From assembly GCA_025351185.1 (NCBI GenBank), contig JANXWJ010000220.1, positions 1-43,282 of the forward strand: DNA of 43,282 bases, written 5' to 3'. Both the position numbers and the translations under genes were made by a program. The stretch's first letter is position 1; each line of letters starts with the position of its first letter. Below the pieces are notes generated by a model that was given only the letters and a program-made list of their open reading frames with translations, searched no databases and was not told the origin of the DNA. This document shows positions 29,683-37,640 of the stretch, in pieces. Source of the DNA: Candidatus Nanopelagicales bacterium (GTDB lineage: Bacteria; Actinomycetota; Actinomycetes; S36-B12; CAIYMF01).

Positions 29683-31338
29683 TCACGCGCTCGAGACGCT
29701 GGCGAGGCGCTTGGCCAGGACTTTCCCGCCGACAGCCTTGAGCTGGTCGAGGTCGCCGCAGATGACGAGCTGGTCGCGGGCACGTGACATGCCCACCAAC
29801 AACATCTCGCGTGCGGTCGCAGGATCGCGAAAGCCATCAACAGCAAGGACTATGGCGGGTCTCTCCAGACCCTTGAAGCTCGGCACAGTCGAGTAGAAGA
29901 ACTGGCTGTCGTCCCAGTAGGAATCCCAGTAGCCGTCTCGCTTCCGGCTCTCGACGAGCTCGATCTGCATCGGGTGCCGATGAAACGTCGTGAGAAGTGC
30001 GATGTCGGTCTGCGCCCAGCCTTCCTCGAGCAGCCGCTCGGCCTCTTCGTCGGCGAGGGAGATCGCATCGGTCGCCGAGCAGGGCACGAAGCGGATGGCC
30101 GGACCATAGCCACCGCGGACGATCATCGACTCAGGCAGCAGTGCGTTGCACGCCTGACCGATGGGTCCGGAGTTACGCAGGTTCTCGTTGAGCGACAGCA
30201 CCGGAAGTCCCAGATCTGACGCGCCCTCACGGCCGAACACCCGCTGGGCGGAGTCGCTGAAGACAGCGAGGTGACCACCAGGGGCATCGGCGTACGCAGC
30301 AAAGAGCGCCGGCCACCACAGCGCGCCGAAGTCCTGCCCCTCGTCGACCACGATCGCGTCAAACCGATGGTCGGCGTCGAGTCCTGCCGCAAGCTCGGCC
30401 ATGCGTCGCGGGAGCTCGTCGTCCCACTCCTGCTGCGGCGCGTTGTCCGACGCCACTGCGCCCCATGCGCGGCCGATGCTGTGGAACGTGGCGACGCTGA
30501 CCCGCGCTCGATCCTTCGCGGGCCACTGGTCGACCAGTCGCTCGACCCACGTGGTGAGCCCTTTCGAGTACGCCACGAACGCGACACGCAGACCGTCTGC
30601 TGCCCAGCGACGCGCCTGCTCGACCGCGAGGAACGTCTTGCCACTGTCCGGCCCACCGACGACCTGGTAGCGAGGCATCTGTCGCGCGAGGTCGAGGATC
30701 TTGTGCTGGTCCTCAGTCAAGCGCGTGACGAGGTCATCGCGCATCACTCGCACAGCCGCGATCTCGACCTGCGAGTCACCACGTCCGCCCAGGATCTCTG
30801 CCGCGCGCTCAACGCCATCCAGACCCGGAGGCGACTGGGGCTGGTTGGACAGGGGTCCGACGAGCGCGTCGAAGATGCGTCCGGCTGCATCGACCTCCTC
30901 GCCGCGTCCGAACACCAGCGAGCGAGGCAGTGCCGGGCCGAGGTCAGCCTCGGCGAGGGAGGTGTGCGGCAGTGCCACGAAGTGCGCCATCCGCGGCGCG
31001 GACTGGGTCCATCGCGGGTGGCCCGTGAGGTAGCGCCGAACGACGTACTTCTCGCTCACCGCTTGGTCGGCCAGGTCGATGACCTTGCGGCCTTCCGTGA
31101 CTATCTGGACGTACTGGCCGTTCTCGTAGCGGACCTGACCTCCCTTGACCTCGATGGTCGCGAACCCCTCCGGCATGAGCAGGACGAGGTCCGCCTCCCA
31201 GTCGCCGTCGCGATCGCAGAACCGCACGCCATGAAGCAGCACGTCGGTCGGGCGCAGGCGCCGTTTGATCGCCTGCCACACCACGCGCTCGGACTCGGTC
31301 ACGAAGCTCGGCAGCTCCGGGATGCACCTACCCGCCAT
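29683..31338 (-). CDS. NERD-domain nuclease / SF1 helicase (short form)
   Basis: A 551-residue protein. The N-terminal NERD domain (about 15-70) has Asp50 in DWEADLVLL and Glu63-Val-Lys65 in ATIEVKGGQV, the catalytic pattern of restriction-like nucleases. The helicase part has Walker A GGPDSGKT (near 231), Walker B IVDEGQDF (near 331), LSLNENLRNSG, SFKGLERPAIVLAVDG and VGMSRARDQLVICGD. It is clearly a different subfamily from the 731-residue NERD-helicase: different length, different Walker A context and an EVK rather than a DAK motif. The ATG at 31338 is preceded by GGGGGAG with short spacing. It is probably expressed with the HNH gene downstream and divergently from the DUF3293 gene. A DNA-unwinding nuclease, possibly in defence, is inferred. 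Confidence 0.85.
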   Translation of the reverse strand: MAGRCIPELPSFVTESERVVWQAIKRRLRPTDVLLHGVRFCDRDGDWEADLVLLMPEGFATIEVKGGQVRYENGQYVQIVTEGRKVIDLADQAVSEKYVVRRYLTGHPRWTQSAPRMAHFVALPHTSLAEADLGPALPRSLVFGRGEEVDAAGRIFDALVGPLSNQPQSPPGLDGVERAAEILGGRGDSQVEIAAVRVMRDDLVTRLTEDQHKILDLARQMPRYQVVGGPDSGKTFLAVEQARRWAADGLRVAFVAYSKGLTTWVERLVDQWPAKDRARVSVATFHSIGRAWGAVASDNAPQQEWDDELPRRMAELAAGLDADHRFDAIVVDEGQDFGALWWPALFAAYADAPGGHLAVFSDSAQRVFGREGASDLGLPVLSLNENLRNSGPIGQACNALLPESMIVRGGYGPAIRFVPCSATDAISLADEEAERLLEEGWAQTDIALLTTFHRHPMQIELVESRKRDGYWDSYWDDSQFFYSTVPSFKGLERPAIVLAVDGFRDPATAREMLLVGMSRARDQLVICGDLDQLKAVGGKVLAKRLASVSSA

Positions 31339-31593
31339 GACTCCCCCATCGACTTTTCCTCTCCATCTTGTCGCAGTCAGCGGTCGAACCACCGGACAAG
31401 CGAGCGCAACTCGCCCGAGGAGCTGGAGAGCCGACTGTCTGTGGTGAGTCGTAGTCTGGCGATGGATCACGAAGCGCGGCCACAAGCCCTCCGGCTGGCC
31501 GCCTGGCAACCGCGACGCTCGCTCACGGTGCCTCTGGAGGAAGATCCGCCGCCCGCGACCGTCGGGCGGAAGGACCGAGCAAGGAGTTCCGTC
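31339..31593. promoter_or_regulatory. Divergent promoter interval, NERD-helicase / DUF3293
   Basis: These 255 nt separate two divergent starts and must carry promoters for both. No clear palindrome was seen. AAGGAG at 31581-31586 is the Shine-Dalgarno of the rightward gene. The open frame that crosses this interval on the plus strand is not protein-like. Confidence 0.45.
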
Positions 31594-32400
31594 ATGGACC
31601 ACGAGATCGAGCGCGCCCACGAAGCACGTGTCCCCTGCCTGTCGTCGGAGAACCCGGGAACACCCGAAGGCCGAGTAGCACGCCTCCCTGCGGCCGGGTC
31701 ACCGGCAACGTCGTACGCGACCCAGTGGCACACCTCGCTGCGTCAAGGTCGGCGAGCAGTCCTACGCGGGCGCCTCGACGCGACCGTCGCGACTCCGACG
31801 GAGTTCTTCGGGATCACCAAGTGGATGCTCTCGGCCTGGAGCCCGAACGGCGACCCGGGCGCGCTGGTGGAGAACGTCGCACGCACCGAGGAACTGCTCG
31901 ATGAGCTCAGGAGCCGAGGCGCGCTCATCGCCGAGGTCCTCGCGACGACCCCTCCAGATCGAGCCTGGCTCGAGGACACAGTCGTGTTCGCCGGTCTCGA
32001 TGTCGAGACAGTCGTACGCGTTGCGCGTGAGCACGGTCAACCGGCGCTGACCGCATGGCGCGACACGTACCTCACGGTCATCCCGACCGGACTCGTCGAC
32101 GACATCGAGGAGACCACCCGAGAGGCGATCGTCGAGCTTCGACCGCAGACGTGCCCGATGCGCGTCGACGACATCGAGGGCGCGCGATGTGCCATGCACG
32201 GTGGGCCGTATGGATCTCGGGCGATCCACGCCGCAGCGATCTGGTCCACCCACCGCCAGCTTCTGCTGACGCGGCTCGGTTGCGATCCTTGCGCGGGCGG
32301 CACCGAGCCGACGCTCGGGCCACTGGGATCGACGGTCGGTCCGGTCATGCTCGGTGAGATCGACATAGCCAGCCGCTACGGCGGGTACGTGTGGAGGTAG
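31594..32400 (+). CDS. DUF3293 domain protein
   Basis: A 268-residue protein. Residues 70-155 match the DUF3293 pattern: an FFGITKWMLSAWSPNGDPGA strand-loop, an Asn/Leu-rich helix, GALIAEVLATTPPDRAWLED, then a GLDVETVVRVAREHGQPALTAW end. In this family the helical AREHGQ segment is highly conserved, but the function is unknown. About 70 residues precede it and a C-terminal 110 residues follow with four Cys (PQTCPM, ARCAMHGG, GCDPCAGG) that could bind a metal. The ATG at 31594 has a perfect AAGGAG 7 nt upstream. It sits alone on the plus strand inside a defence-type island, divergent from the NERD-helicase/HNH pair. Confidence 0.75.
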   Translation: MDHEIERAHEARVPCLSSENPGTPEGRVARLPAAGSPATSYATQWHTSLRQGRRAVLRGRLDATVATPTEFFGITKWMLSAWSPNGDPGALVENVARTEELLDELRSRGALIAEVLATTPPDRAWLEDTVVFAGLDVETVVRVAREHGQPALTAWRDTYLTVIPTGLVDDIEETTREAIVELRPQTCPMRVDDIEGARCAMHGGPYGSRAIHAAAIWSTHRQLLLTRLGCDPCAGGTEPTLGPLGSTVGPVMLGEIDIASRYGGYVWR

Positions 32401-32763
32401 CCCGGCTCCTTCCGACCCAACGACGCTGCACCCGAACTAACCCCCAGGCGCTCGGCGCTCGTGGTCACGAACGCGGAGAAAGCCGAATCCTCTGCGCCAC
32501 ATGCGCTAGAGAGCTGGGAGGAATCCATCCAGAATCGGGCTCTTGGCCCGACGAACACCGCGACGATCCCGCCATTCGTCACCATCCAGGACCGAGTTCG
32601 CGCTCGGTGTGGACGCCACCAGATCGTGCCGCTCCAGCCCGGCTTCCTACTTTCCTTGACAGGCGTCAAGTGGCATTGGCACGTGTACCAGGACCTCCCG
32701 ATCCTGCGCCCCTCTGGGGACCAAGCAAGAGCTCTGCCGGTGCGGTCGGCCCGACGACGAGGT
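32401..32763. other. Gene-free interval
   Basis: This is 363 nt between convergent gene ends. Open frames on both strands here are short and lack coding character. The one clear structure is the small inverted repeat CTTGAC (32655-32660) / GTCAAG (32665-32670) with a 4-nt loop. A TTGACA inside it resembles a -35 box, but no gene starts appropriately downstream. Otherwise I see nothing in it. Confidence 0.5.
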
Positions 32764-33315
32764 CTAGACGCCTCGGCCATAGCCGAAGATGTGGACGCTC
32801 ACCACGTCGATCTCTCGCCGCGGGTCGCCGAAGAAGGCACCCAGGCGTGAGACCACCCGAGGGAACGGTCGCTCGCGAGCGGCGCCCGACTCGTTCCAGT
32901 TGGCGTTGGGGACGATGAGGAACAGGTGCTGGGCATCGGGCGACACGTGCGCCTTCCAGATGTCCTTGAGGTCGTGGTTGTTGGTCGTCGTTCCCCCGCG
33001 CTCCACCTCGGCGAGGATCCCGCGATCATCTGAGAGCCGGTAGAAGAAGTCGGGCCGCGCGTATGTCACGAGCCCGTCCTGAGGAGCGAGGACGACCTCC
33101 TCGCGAAACAGCAGCCGGTCGTGGAGCAAGGTCGACACGATCCTCTGGATCGCGCCGCTGCCGGCGCCGTGCACGTGGACGGTGTCGATCGACCCGGCAG
33201 ACGCCGACAGGTGCTCACGGAGTGCAGCCGCCAAGGCGTCGACGCGCGACATCTCCTGGTCGGTGTCGGGGTCGACATCGGACCGCACGAAGCGCGCGTA
33301 TCCGACCCCCTCCAC
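32764..33315 (-). CDS. Small PD-(D/E)xK-like nuclease, putative
   Basis: A 183-residue protein. A restriction-endonuclease-like core is suggested by ARPDFFY (Pro88-Asp89), then after 13 residues ILAEVERGGT (Glu103, Glu105), and a helix with two lysines (HDLKDIWKAHV, 115-123), followed by the strand LFLIVPNANW. The ExE in place of ExK, with lysine supplied from the next helix, is a known kind of variation in this superfamily. An N-terminal helical part contains HVHGAGSGAIQRIVSTLL. I do not recognise the specific family. The start is uncertain: GTG at 33315 is the first possible one after an in-frame TAG, and an ATG at 33252 is the alternative. It lies 86 nt downstream of the lipoprotein gene on the same strand. 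Confidence 0.6.
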   Translation of the reverse strand: MEGVGYARFVRSDVDPDTDQEMSRVDALAAALREHLSASAGSIDTVHVHGAGSGAIQRIVSTLLHDRLLFREEVVLAPQDGLVTYARPDFFYRLSDDRGILAEVERGGTTTNNHDLKDIWKAHVSPDAQHLFLIVPNANWNESGAARERPFPRVVSRLGAFFGDPRREIDVVSVHIFGYGRGV

Positions 33316-33401
33316 GTCGCGCAGCTTCGCAGCTGCACCCCGGAGAAGCTAGTCGTGCTCGTAGCCCTCGCCCGTACAACCCTCACCGATGGTTCGCACG
33401 G

Positions 33402-33842
33402 TCAGCTGTCGGAGTACTTCTTCACTGTTGCGGTGATGAATGTGTCCGCTGGGACGGTGGACCCGGCCTTGAGGTCTTGGCTCAGCACTACCCAGTTCGA
33501 GTCGATGACCGGCAAGCGATGTGCACCTGTCGCGTCGGTCGCTGGTGCGACGTGCAGACCGGCGGCACGCCACAGGTCCTGCGCGCTCTGGTAGTCCTTT
33601 CCGACCCCGTTCGGCACCTTGATGTTGGCTGCCTCCACTGCTGGGGTCGTCTCCGCGGCGGCAGGTGTCGACTCGACCGCGCCCGCGCTCGAGCTCGCCG
33701 GCATGGGGGTCTCGATCGGTGACGCGGTAACAGTGGTCGCGGCGGCCGTAACCGTGACGGCCGGGGTCGCGGACCCGCCGCATGCCGCGCACATGGCAGT
33801 GACAAGCGTGGCGGCGACGATAGCGAGGGGTGTGCGGTTCAT
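33402..33842 (-). CDS. Lipoprotein with C-terminal PASTA-like domain
   Basis: A 146-residue exported protein. The signal (MNRTPLAIVAATLVTAM) leads to Cys21, in CAACGGS, as the likely lipidated residue. A low-complexity Thr/Ala/Val/Ser/Pro spacer fills about 24-74. Residues 76-146 resemble one PASTA domain: VPNGVGKDYQSAQDLWRAAG, then a strand, VLSQDLKAGSTVPADTFITA. PASTA units bind cell-wall fragments or beta-lactams in Ser/Thr kinases and penicillin-binding proteins, so this is a surface protein. The ATG at 33842 has GGGAG 5 nt upstream, and overlaps the stop of a possible small ORF by ATGA. A surface lipoprotein among DNA-targeting genes is unexpected, and it may be unrelated to them. Confidence 0.75.
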   Translation of the reverse strand: MNRTPLAIVAATLVTAMCAACGGSATPAVTVTAAATTVTASPIETPMPASSSAGAVESTPAAAETTPAVEAANIKVPNGVGKDYQSAQDLWRAAGLHVAPATDATGAHRLPVIDSNWVVLSQDLKAGSTVPADTFITATVKKYSDS

Positions 33843-34048
33843 GCGTGCTCCCGAGACTTCATAACGCGGCGCGGTGCCGTCTTGCGCCTCGTGGCCAGCC
33901 TGGCACTGACGCGTCTGGCAGTCGCGCCGGGCCAAAGCTCGTACGCGCCCGGAGAGGTACGGTCCGCCGGCAGAAGCTGACCCTCATGGGCTTCGCGAAG
34001 AAGTGGTGTCAGCGCGTTGGGAAAGGACTTGTCGGAGATGAGTCCCAT
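33839..34048 (-). CDS. Possible small coupled ORF
   Basis: A 69-residue frame starting MGLISDKSFPNALTPLLREA. It contains LLPADRTSPGAYELW, faintly reminiscent of MerR/excisionase-type DNA-binding segments, then a basic tail (ARLATRRKTAPRRVMKSREHA). Its stop overlaps the lipoprotein's ATG as ATGA, an arrangement typical of translational coupling, and it begins 41 nt after the helicase stop. Against it: no good Shine-Dalgarno, no recognised family, and the lipoprotein has its own Shine-Dalgarno. It could be a real small protein or chance. Confidence 0.3.
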   Translation of the reverse strand: MGLISDKSFPNALTPLLREAHEGQLLPADRTSPGAYELWPGATARRVSARLATRRKTAPRRVMKSREHA

Positions 34049-34089
34049 GTCATGGTCAATGGCGACCCCCTTCTTCCGGACCCGAGATC

Positions 34090-37000
34090 TCACGAGGTCA
34101 GGCGGATGAAGGCTCCCAGCTCTGCCAGCGCGGCAGGGGTGCCGGGCAGGTAGTCGGTGAGGTGCGGTGACCGCACCACGATCGCTGCCCACTGACCGCG
34201 TGACACCGCGACGTTCACACGGTTGCGCGAGAGCAGGAACTCCATGCCGCGGGGTACGTCGGCAGACGACGATGCCGCCATCGACACGATGACGACAGGA
34301 GCCTCCTGCCCCTGGAACTTGTCGACCGTCCCCACGCGCACGTCCGACAACCCCGCAGCCTTCAGCTCCCGACGCAGAAGAGCCACCTGAGCGTTGTAGG
34401 CCGCGACGACCAGGACGTCGCGCTGCGTCATCCCGCGCGTGCCGACCTTCTCCTCGGGATCCGACCAGGTGCACTCCAGGAGCCGCCGGATCTGAGCCAC
34501 GACCTCCGCGACTTCCTCGGGAGACTCGACCGAGTTGCCCGAGTGGTCGACGCGTACGACGTGAAGTCCTGCATCCAGACCCACCAGGACGCGCGACGTC
34601 GTCTCAGGCTCCTGAGCGTGCAGCAACCCGTCGTACGAGAGTCGCGAGACCCGGTCGCACAGCGTGGGGTGCATCCGCCACGAGCGCTCGAGGAAGTAGC
34701 CGCGTGATGCGGGCAGCGTGGCGTGCCCCTCGTTGAGCCACCCGAGCGCTGAGCCGTCGACGGGCTCCGGGTGCGTGCCCTGGCTCACCTGCGGCAGCTG
34801 CTGCGGGTCGCCGAGCAGGAGCAGTCGGGTCGTCGCGACCGACACGGCAAGAGTGTTGGCGAGTGAGAACTGCCCTGCCTCGTCGATCACGACCAGGTCG
34901 AGCTGACCTCGCCCGATCCGCTTGAGGTTCGTGAGGTCCCACGCGGTTCCACCTACGACGCACCCGTCGCGATGCTCGTCGAGGAAGCGGGCCAGCTTGT
35001 CGGCACTGCCGAGGTCGGTCCACGTCGGCGTGCCGGGCTGCTTGCGCTCCTTGCCCACGAGCTCGCTGGGCACCCCGGCCTTCACAACCGCATCGAGGAA
35101 GTTCTCCACGACCGCATGCGATTGCGCCGTCACACCGATGCGCCAGCCTTGGGAGACGAGGCGGCGTACGACGTGGGACCCGACGTAGGTCTTGCCCGTG
35201 CCGGGGGGTCCCTGCACCGCGACGTAGGAGTTGTCGAGACCGAGCACGGCGCTCGTGATCGCGTCGAGGTTCCCGTCCTTGCCGGCACCGACAGCAGGGA
35301 GTGCCCCAGTCGACGTGCGCGGCGGACGACGACGCAGCACGTCGAGGCCGGGTTGATGCGGGAACGAAGAATCGATCGCCGCCTGTGCGACCTCACGGAT
35401 CGCAGCCTCGATGTTCTGCGTCAACGGTGGTCCCTGCGGAGTCAGCGCGAGCGGCAGGTGGGAATACTCGTCGACGCCCTTCGCCAGCATCTCCTCGATC
35501 GTGATGACGTCGCGGCCCAGCTCGTCGACCGAGCGCTCGACCACCTCACCGCCACAGCAACCACGCAGCCCACCCTCGGGCACCTCCATGCCCGTGGGCA
35601 CCGGGCTGTCGTGGACGACGAAGACCTTGCCCGCGTCAGTCGAGCTGCCCGACCCCCACTCCCCCGTGAGCTCCACGGTCCGGCGCAGGCTCCGCTGCTT
35701 GCCCTCCTTGCCCCACCCGGCCGTGACGACCGCACTGTCCACGGTGAAGACGTCGCGGGTCCCCGACCAGTCATCGAGCGGCTCACGTAGGCGCGCGAAG
35801 TGCGCCCACCAGAAGGGCTTGTGCTCACGTCGGTGATAGCCGAGCGCGGCGGCGAGCATCGAGTACGCCTGCTGGTCAGCTGTGCGTTCGCTCCGGGGAA
35901 GGTCACCTGCCAGCTCCAGCAGGTCGAGCTCGAGCGGATCCGGCTCACTGACGACCGGCTCATCCGAAACGACCGCCAGCCCGGCCGTCCAGGTCACGCC
36001 CTCAGCCTCAGCGGTCTCCCGCAGCCAGTCACGCAGGCGCAGGGTCGAGCGACAGTCGTAGTGGTTGTAGTCAGCGATGGAGGTGAGCACCTCGGCGAAG
36101 GTGTCTGCGTCACCGGAGTCGCGCGCGTGGCAGGCTCGGGCGTACTCCGCGACGGAGTCGGCCGCGTTGGTCACGCCGTCGCGCAGGTCGGCGCCCATGT
36201 AGAGCGGCTCGAGCTTCTTGATGGAGTACGACGGCTGCGACACGCGGATGCTCTGCCGCACGGTGGAGTAGAGGTCGACGAACACGCCGGCCCGCAGCAG
36301 GTCGTCGACCTCCTCCTCGCCCACACCGTGACGGCCGACGAGGCGCAGCAGCGCTGTCTTCTCATACGCCGCGTAGTGATAGATGTGCATGCTGGGGTGG
36401 AGTGTGCGCCGCTCCTTGACGTAGGCCAGGAAGGCGAGCAGCGCGGCCTTCTCCTCGCGCCGGTCGTGCGCCCAGAACGCCACGAACGTCTCCGTGCCCG
36501 CCTCGACGACGCCGAAGAGATACTCCAGACCCCAGTCGACAGAACCGTTCTCGGCCCACAGCGGGTCACCCTCGAAGTCGAAGAAGATGTCGCCGGCATC
36601 GGGCAGCGGCAGCACCTCCAGAGGCGCGGTGTCGAAGACCTCGGCGTGGACATCAGGACGGCCGTCCGCGAGCAACGGGCGCTCGTCCTGCGCCACCTGC
36701 AGGCGAGCTTGGGTGCGCAGGCGTTCCAGCGTCGCGAGCGGCACGCCATCGACCGCGCCGGTCGACGTGGCGAGGTCCTCGATCGTCTCGATCCCCGCAG
36801 CTCTCAGATGCGCTCGTTGGGTGACGCGCAGGTTGGCCACCAGCAGGAGGTCGCGATGGGCATCGACCTCAGCGGCGCACACGTCGCAGCGGCCGCACGC
36901 GAGGTAGCGCGGATCGTTCCAGGCGACAGGATCGGGTGAGCTGTGGTGCTTATCGAGGATCTGCTCGAGGCGGGCGCGGCGCTCGAGGTAGACCGGGATC

Positions 37001-37566
37001 AGGTCATCGACCGCGTGCACCGACTCAGCCCCGTCACCCAGGATCAGCGTGACGTCACCGTGCACCGCGATCCCGTGGCGCTGCAGCTGATCGGCGTAGG
37101 CAGCGAGCTGCAGCAGCGCCGTGATCTTCGCGTGCTTCGCCAGCTTGGTGTCATAGACGGCGTAGGAGTCGTCGATGCGTACGAGGAAGTCCGAGCGACC
37201 GTGGAACCGGCCGTCGAAGAACGAGCCCTGGAAGACCACGTCGGCACCGGCGCGAAGCGCAGCCAGCGTCTCGTCACACTTCGCGCGCAGCGTGACCTCG
37301 TCGTAGCCATGACGCGCATCGACCTCGACGACACCGCCGGACGTCCCGTCGACATGCGTGCCGTGCGCAGTCATATAGCCGGCGAGCACTCGCAGCTCGT
37401 GGGCGTCGCCGAGCTCCGCGGTGCGGCTCAGCATCGCGTCTGCCACGACCACCGCCGTGGCCAGCCCGAGCTTCACGTCGAGCGCGCGCAGCGTCGCGAA
37501 CTCGCACGTCGCGGCGTTGGCGAGGTCGGTCGCGCTGTAGACCACCGTGCTGTCGAGCAGAAACAT
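34090..37566 (-). CDS. TM0106-type RecB-like nuclease / SF1 helicase
   Basis: A 1158-residue multidomain protein, the usual length for this family. The N-terminus (about 1-230) is a RecB-like PD-(D/E)xK nuclease (FHGRSDFLVRI, VYDTKLAKHAK, LQLAAYADQL), with Cys residues in ACGRCDVC. A central RNase H-like region (about 325-530) has DIFFDFEGD, HYAAYEKTALL and YNHYDCRSTLRL, a DEDD-type exonuclease pattern. The C-terminal SF1 helicase has Walker A QGPPGTGKT (near 790), VIDEAGQ (near 894), GDPQQLPQ, VDKFQGQE (near 1083) and NRVNVAVSRGQ. It is expected to unwind and degrade DNA, either in repair or in defence. The ATG at 37566 is 74 nt downstream of the hipA stop, in a continuous minus-strand run. 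Confidence 0.88.
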   Translation of the reverse strand: MFLLDSTVVYSATDLANAATCEFATLRALDVKLGLATAVVVADAMLSRTAELGDAHELRVLAGYMTAHGTHVDGTSGGVVEVDARHGYDEVTLRAKCDETLAALRAGADVVFQGSFFDGRFHGRSDFLVRIDDSYAVYDTKLAKHAKITALLQLAAYADQLQRHGIAVHGDVTLILGDGAESVHAVDDLIPVYLERRARLEQILDKHHSSPDPVAWNDPRYLACGRCDVCAAEVDAHRDLLLVANLRVTQRAHLRAAGIETIEDLATSTGAVDGVPLATLERLRTQARLQVAQDERPLLADGRPDVHAEVFDTAPLEVLPLPDAGDIFFDFEGDPLWAENGSVDWGLEYLFGVVEAGTETFVAFWAHDRREEKAALLAFLAYVKERRTLHPSMHIYHYAAYEKTALLRLVGRHGVGEEEVDDLLRAGVFVDLYSTVRQSIRVSQPSYSIKKLEPLYMGADLRDGVTNAADSVAEYARACHARDSGDADTFAEVLTSIADYNHYDCRSTLRLRDWLRETAEAEGVTWTAGLAVVSDEPVVSEPDPLELDLLELAGDLPRSERTADQQAYSMLAAALGYHRREHKPFWWAHFARLREPLDDWSGTRDVFTVDSAVVTAGWGKEGKQRSLRRTVELTGEWGSGSSTDAGKVFVVHDSPVPTGMEVPEGGLRGCCGGEVVERSVDELGRDVITIEEMLAKGVDEYSHLPLALTPQGPPLTQNIEAAIREVAQAAIDSSFPHQPGLDVLRRRPPRTSTGALPAVGAGKDGNLDAITSAVLGLDNSYVAVQGPPGTGKTYVGSHVVRRLVSQGWRIGVTAQSHAVVENFLDAVVKAGVPSELVGKERKQPGTPTWTDLGSADKLARFLDEHRDGCVVGGTAWDLTNLKRIGRGQLDLVVIDEAGQFSLANTLAVSVATTRLLLLGDPQQLPQVSQGTHPEPVDGSALGWLNEGHATLPASRGYFLERSWRMHPTLCDRVSRLSYDGLLHAQEPETTSRVLVGLDAGLHVVRVDHSGNSVESPEEVAEVVAQIRRLLECTWSDPEEKVGTRGMTQRDVLVVAAYNAQVALLRRELKAAGLSDVRVGTVDKFQGQEAPVVIVSMAASSSADVPRGMEFLLSRNRVNVAVSRGQWAAIVVRSPHLTDYLPGTPAALAELGAFIRLTS

Positions 37567-37640
37567 GCATCCCCCTGTGTCCTCTTCTCACCTGACGCTA
37601 CAGACCAGGTCCGACATCCGGGGTCAGACCAGCACCGTGC

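Noticed and set aside
30271-31593. Upstream extension of the DUF3293 frame across the NERD-helicase
   Set aside because: Antisense to a recognised gene. The ATG at 31594 with AAGGAG 7 nt upstream is the convincing start.
32461-32850. Plus-strand frame in the gap after the DUF3293 gene
   Set aside because: No Shine-Dalgarno, no family resemblance, and its second half is antisense to the small nuclease.
33839-34474. Long version of the small ORF reaching into the helicase gene
   Set aside because: The part overlapping the helicase is out-of-frame sequence; only the piece after the helicase stop is worth considering.
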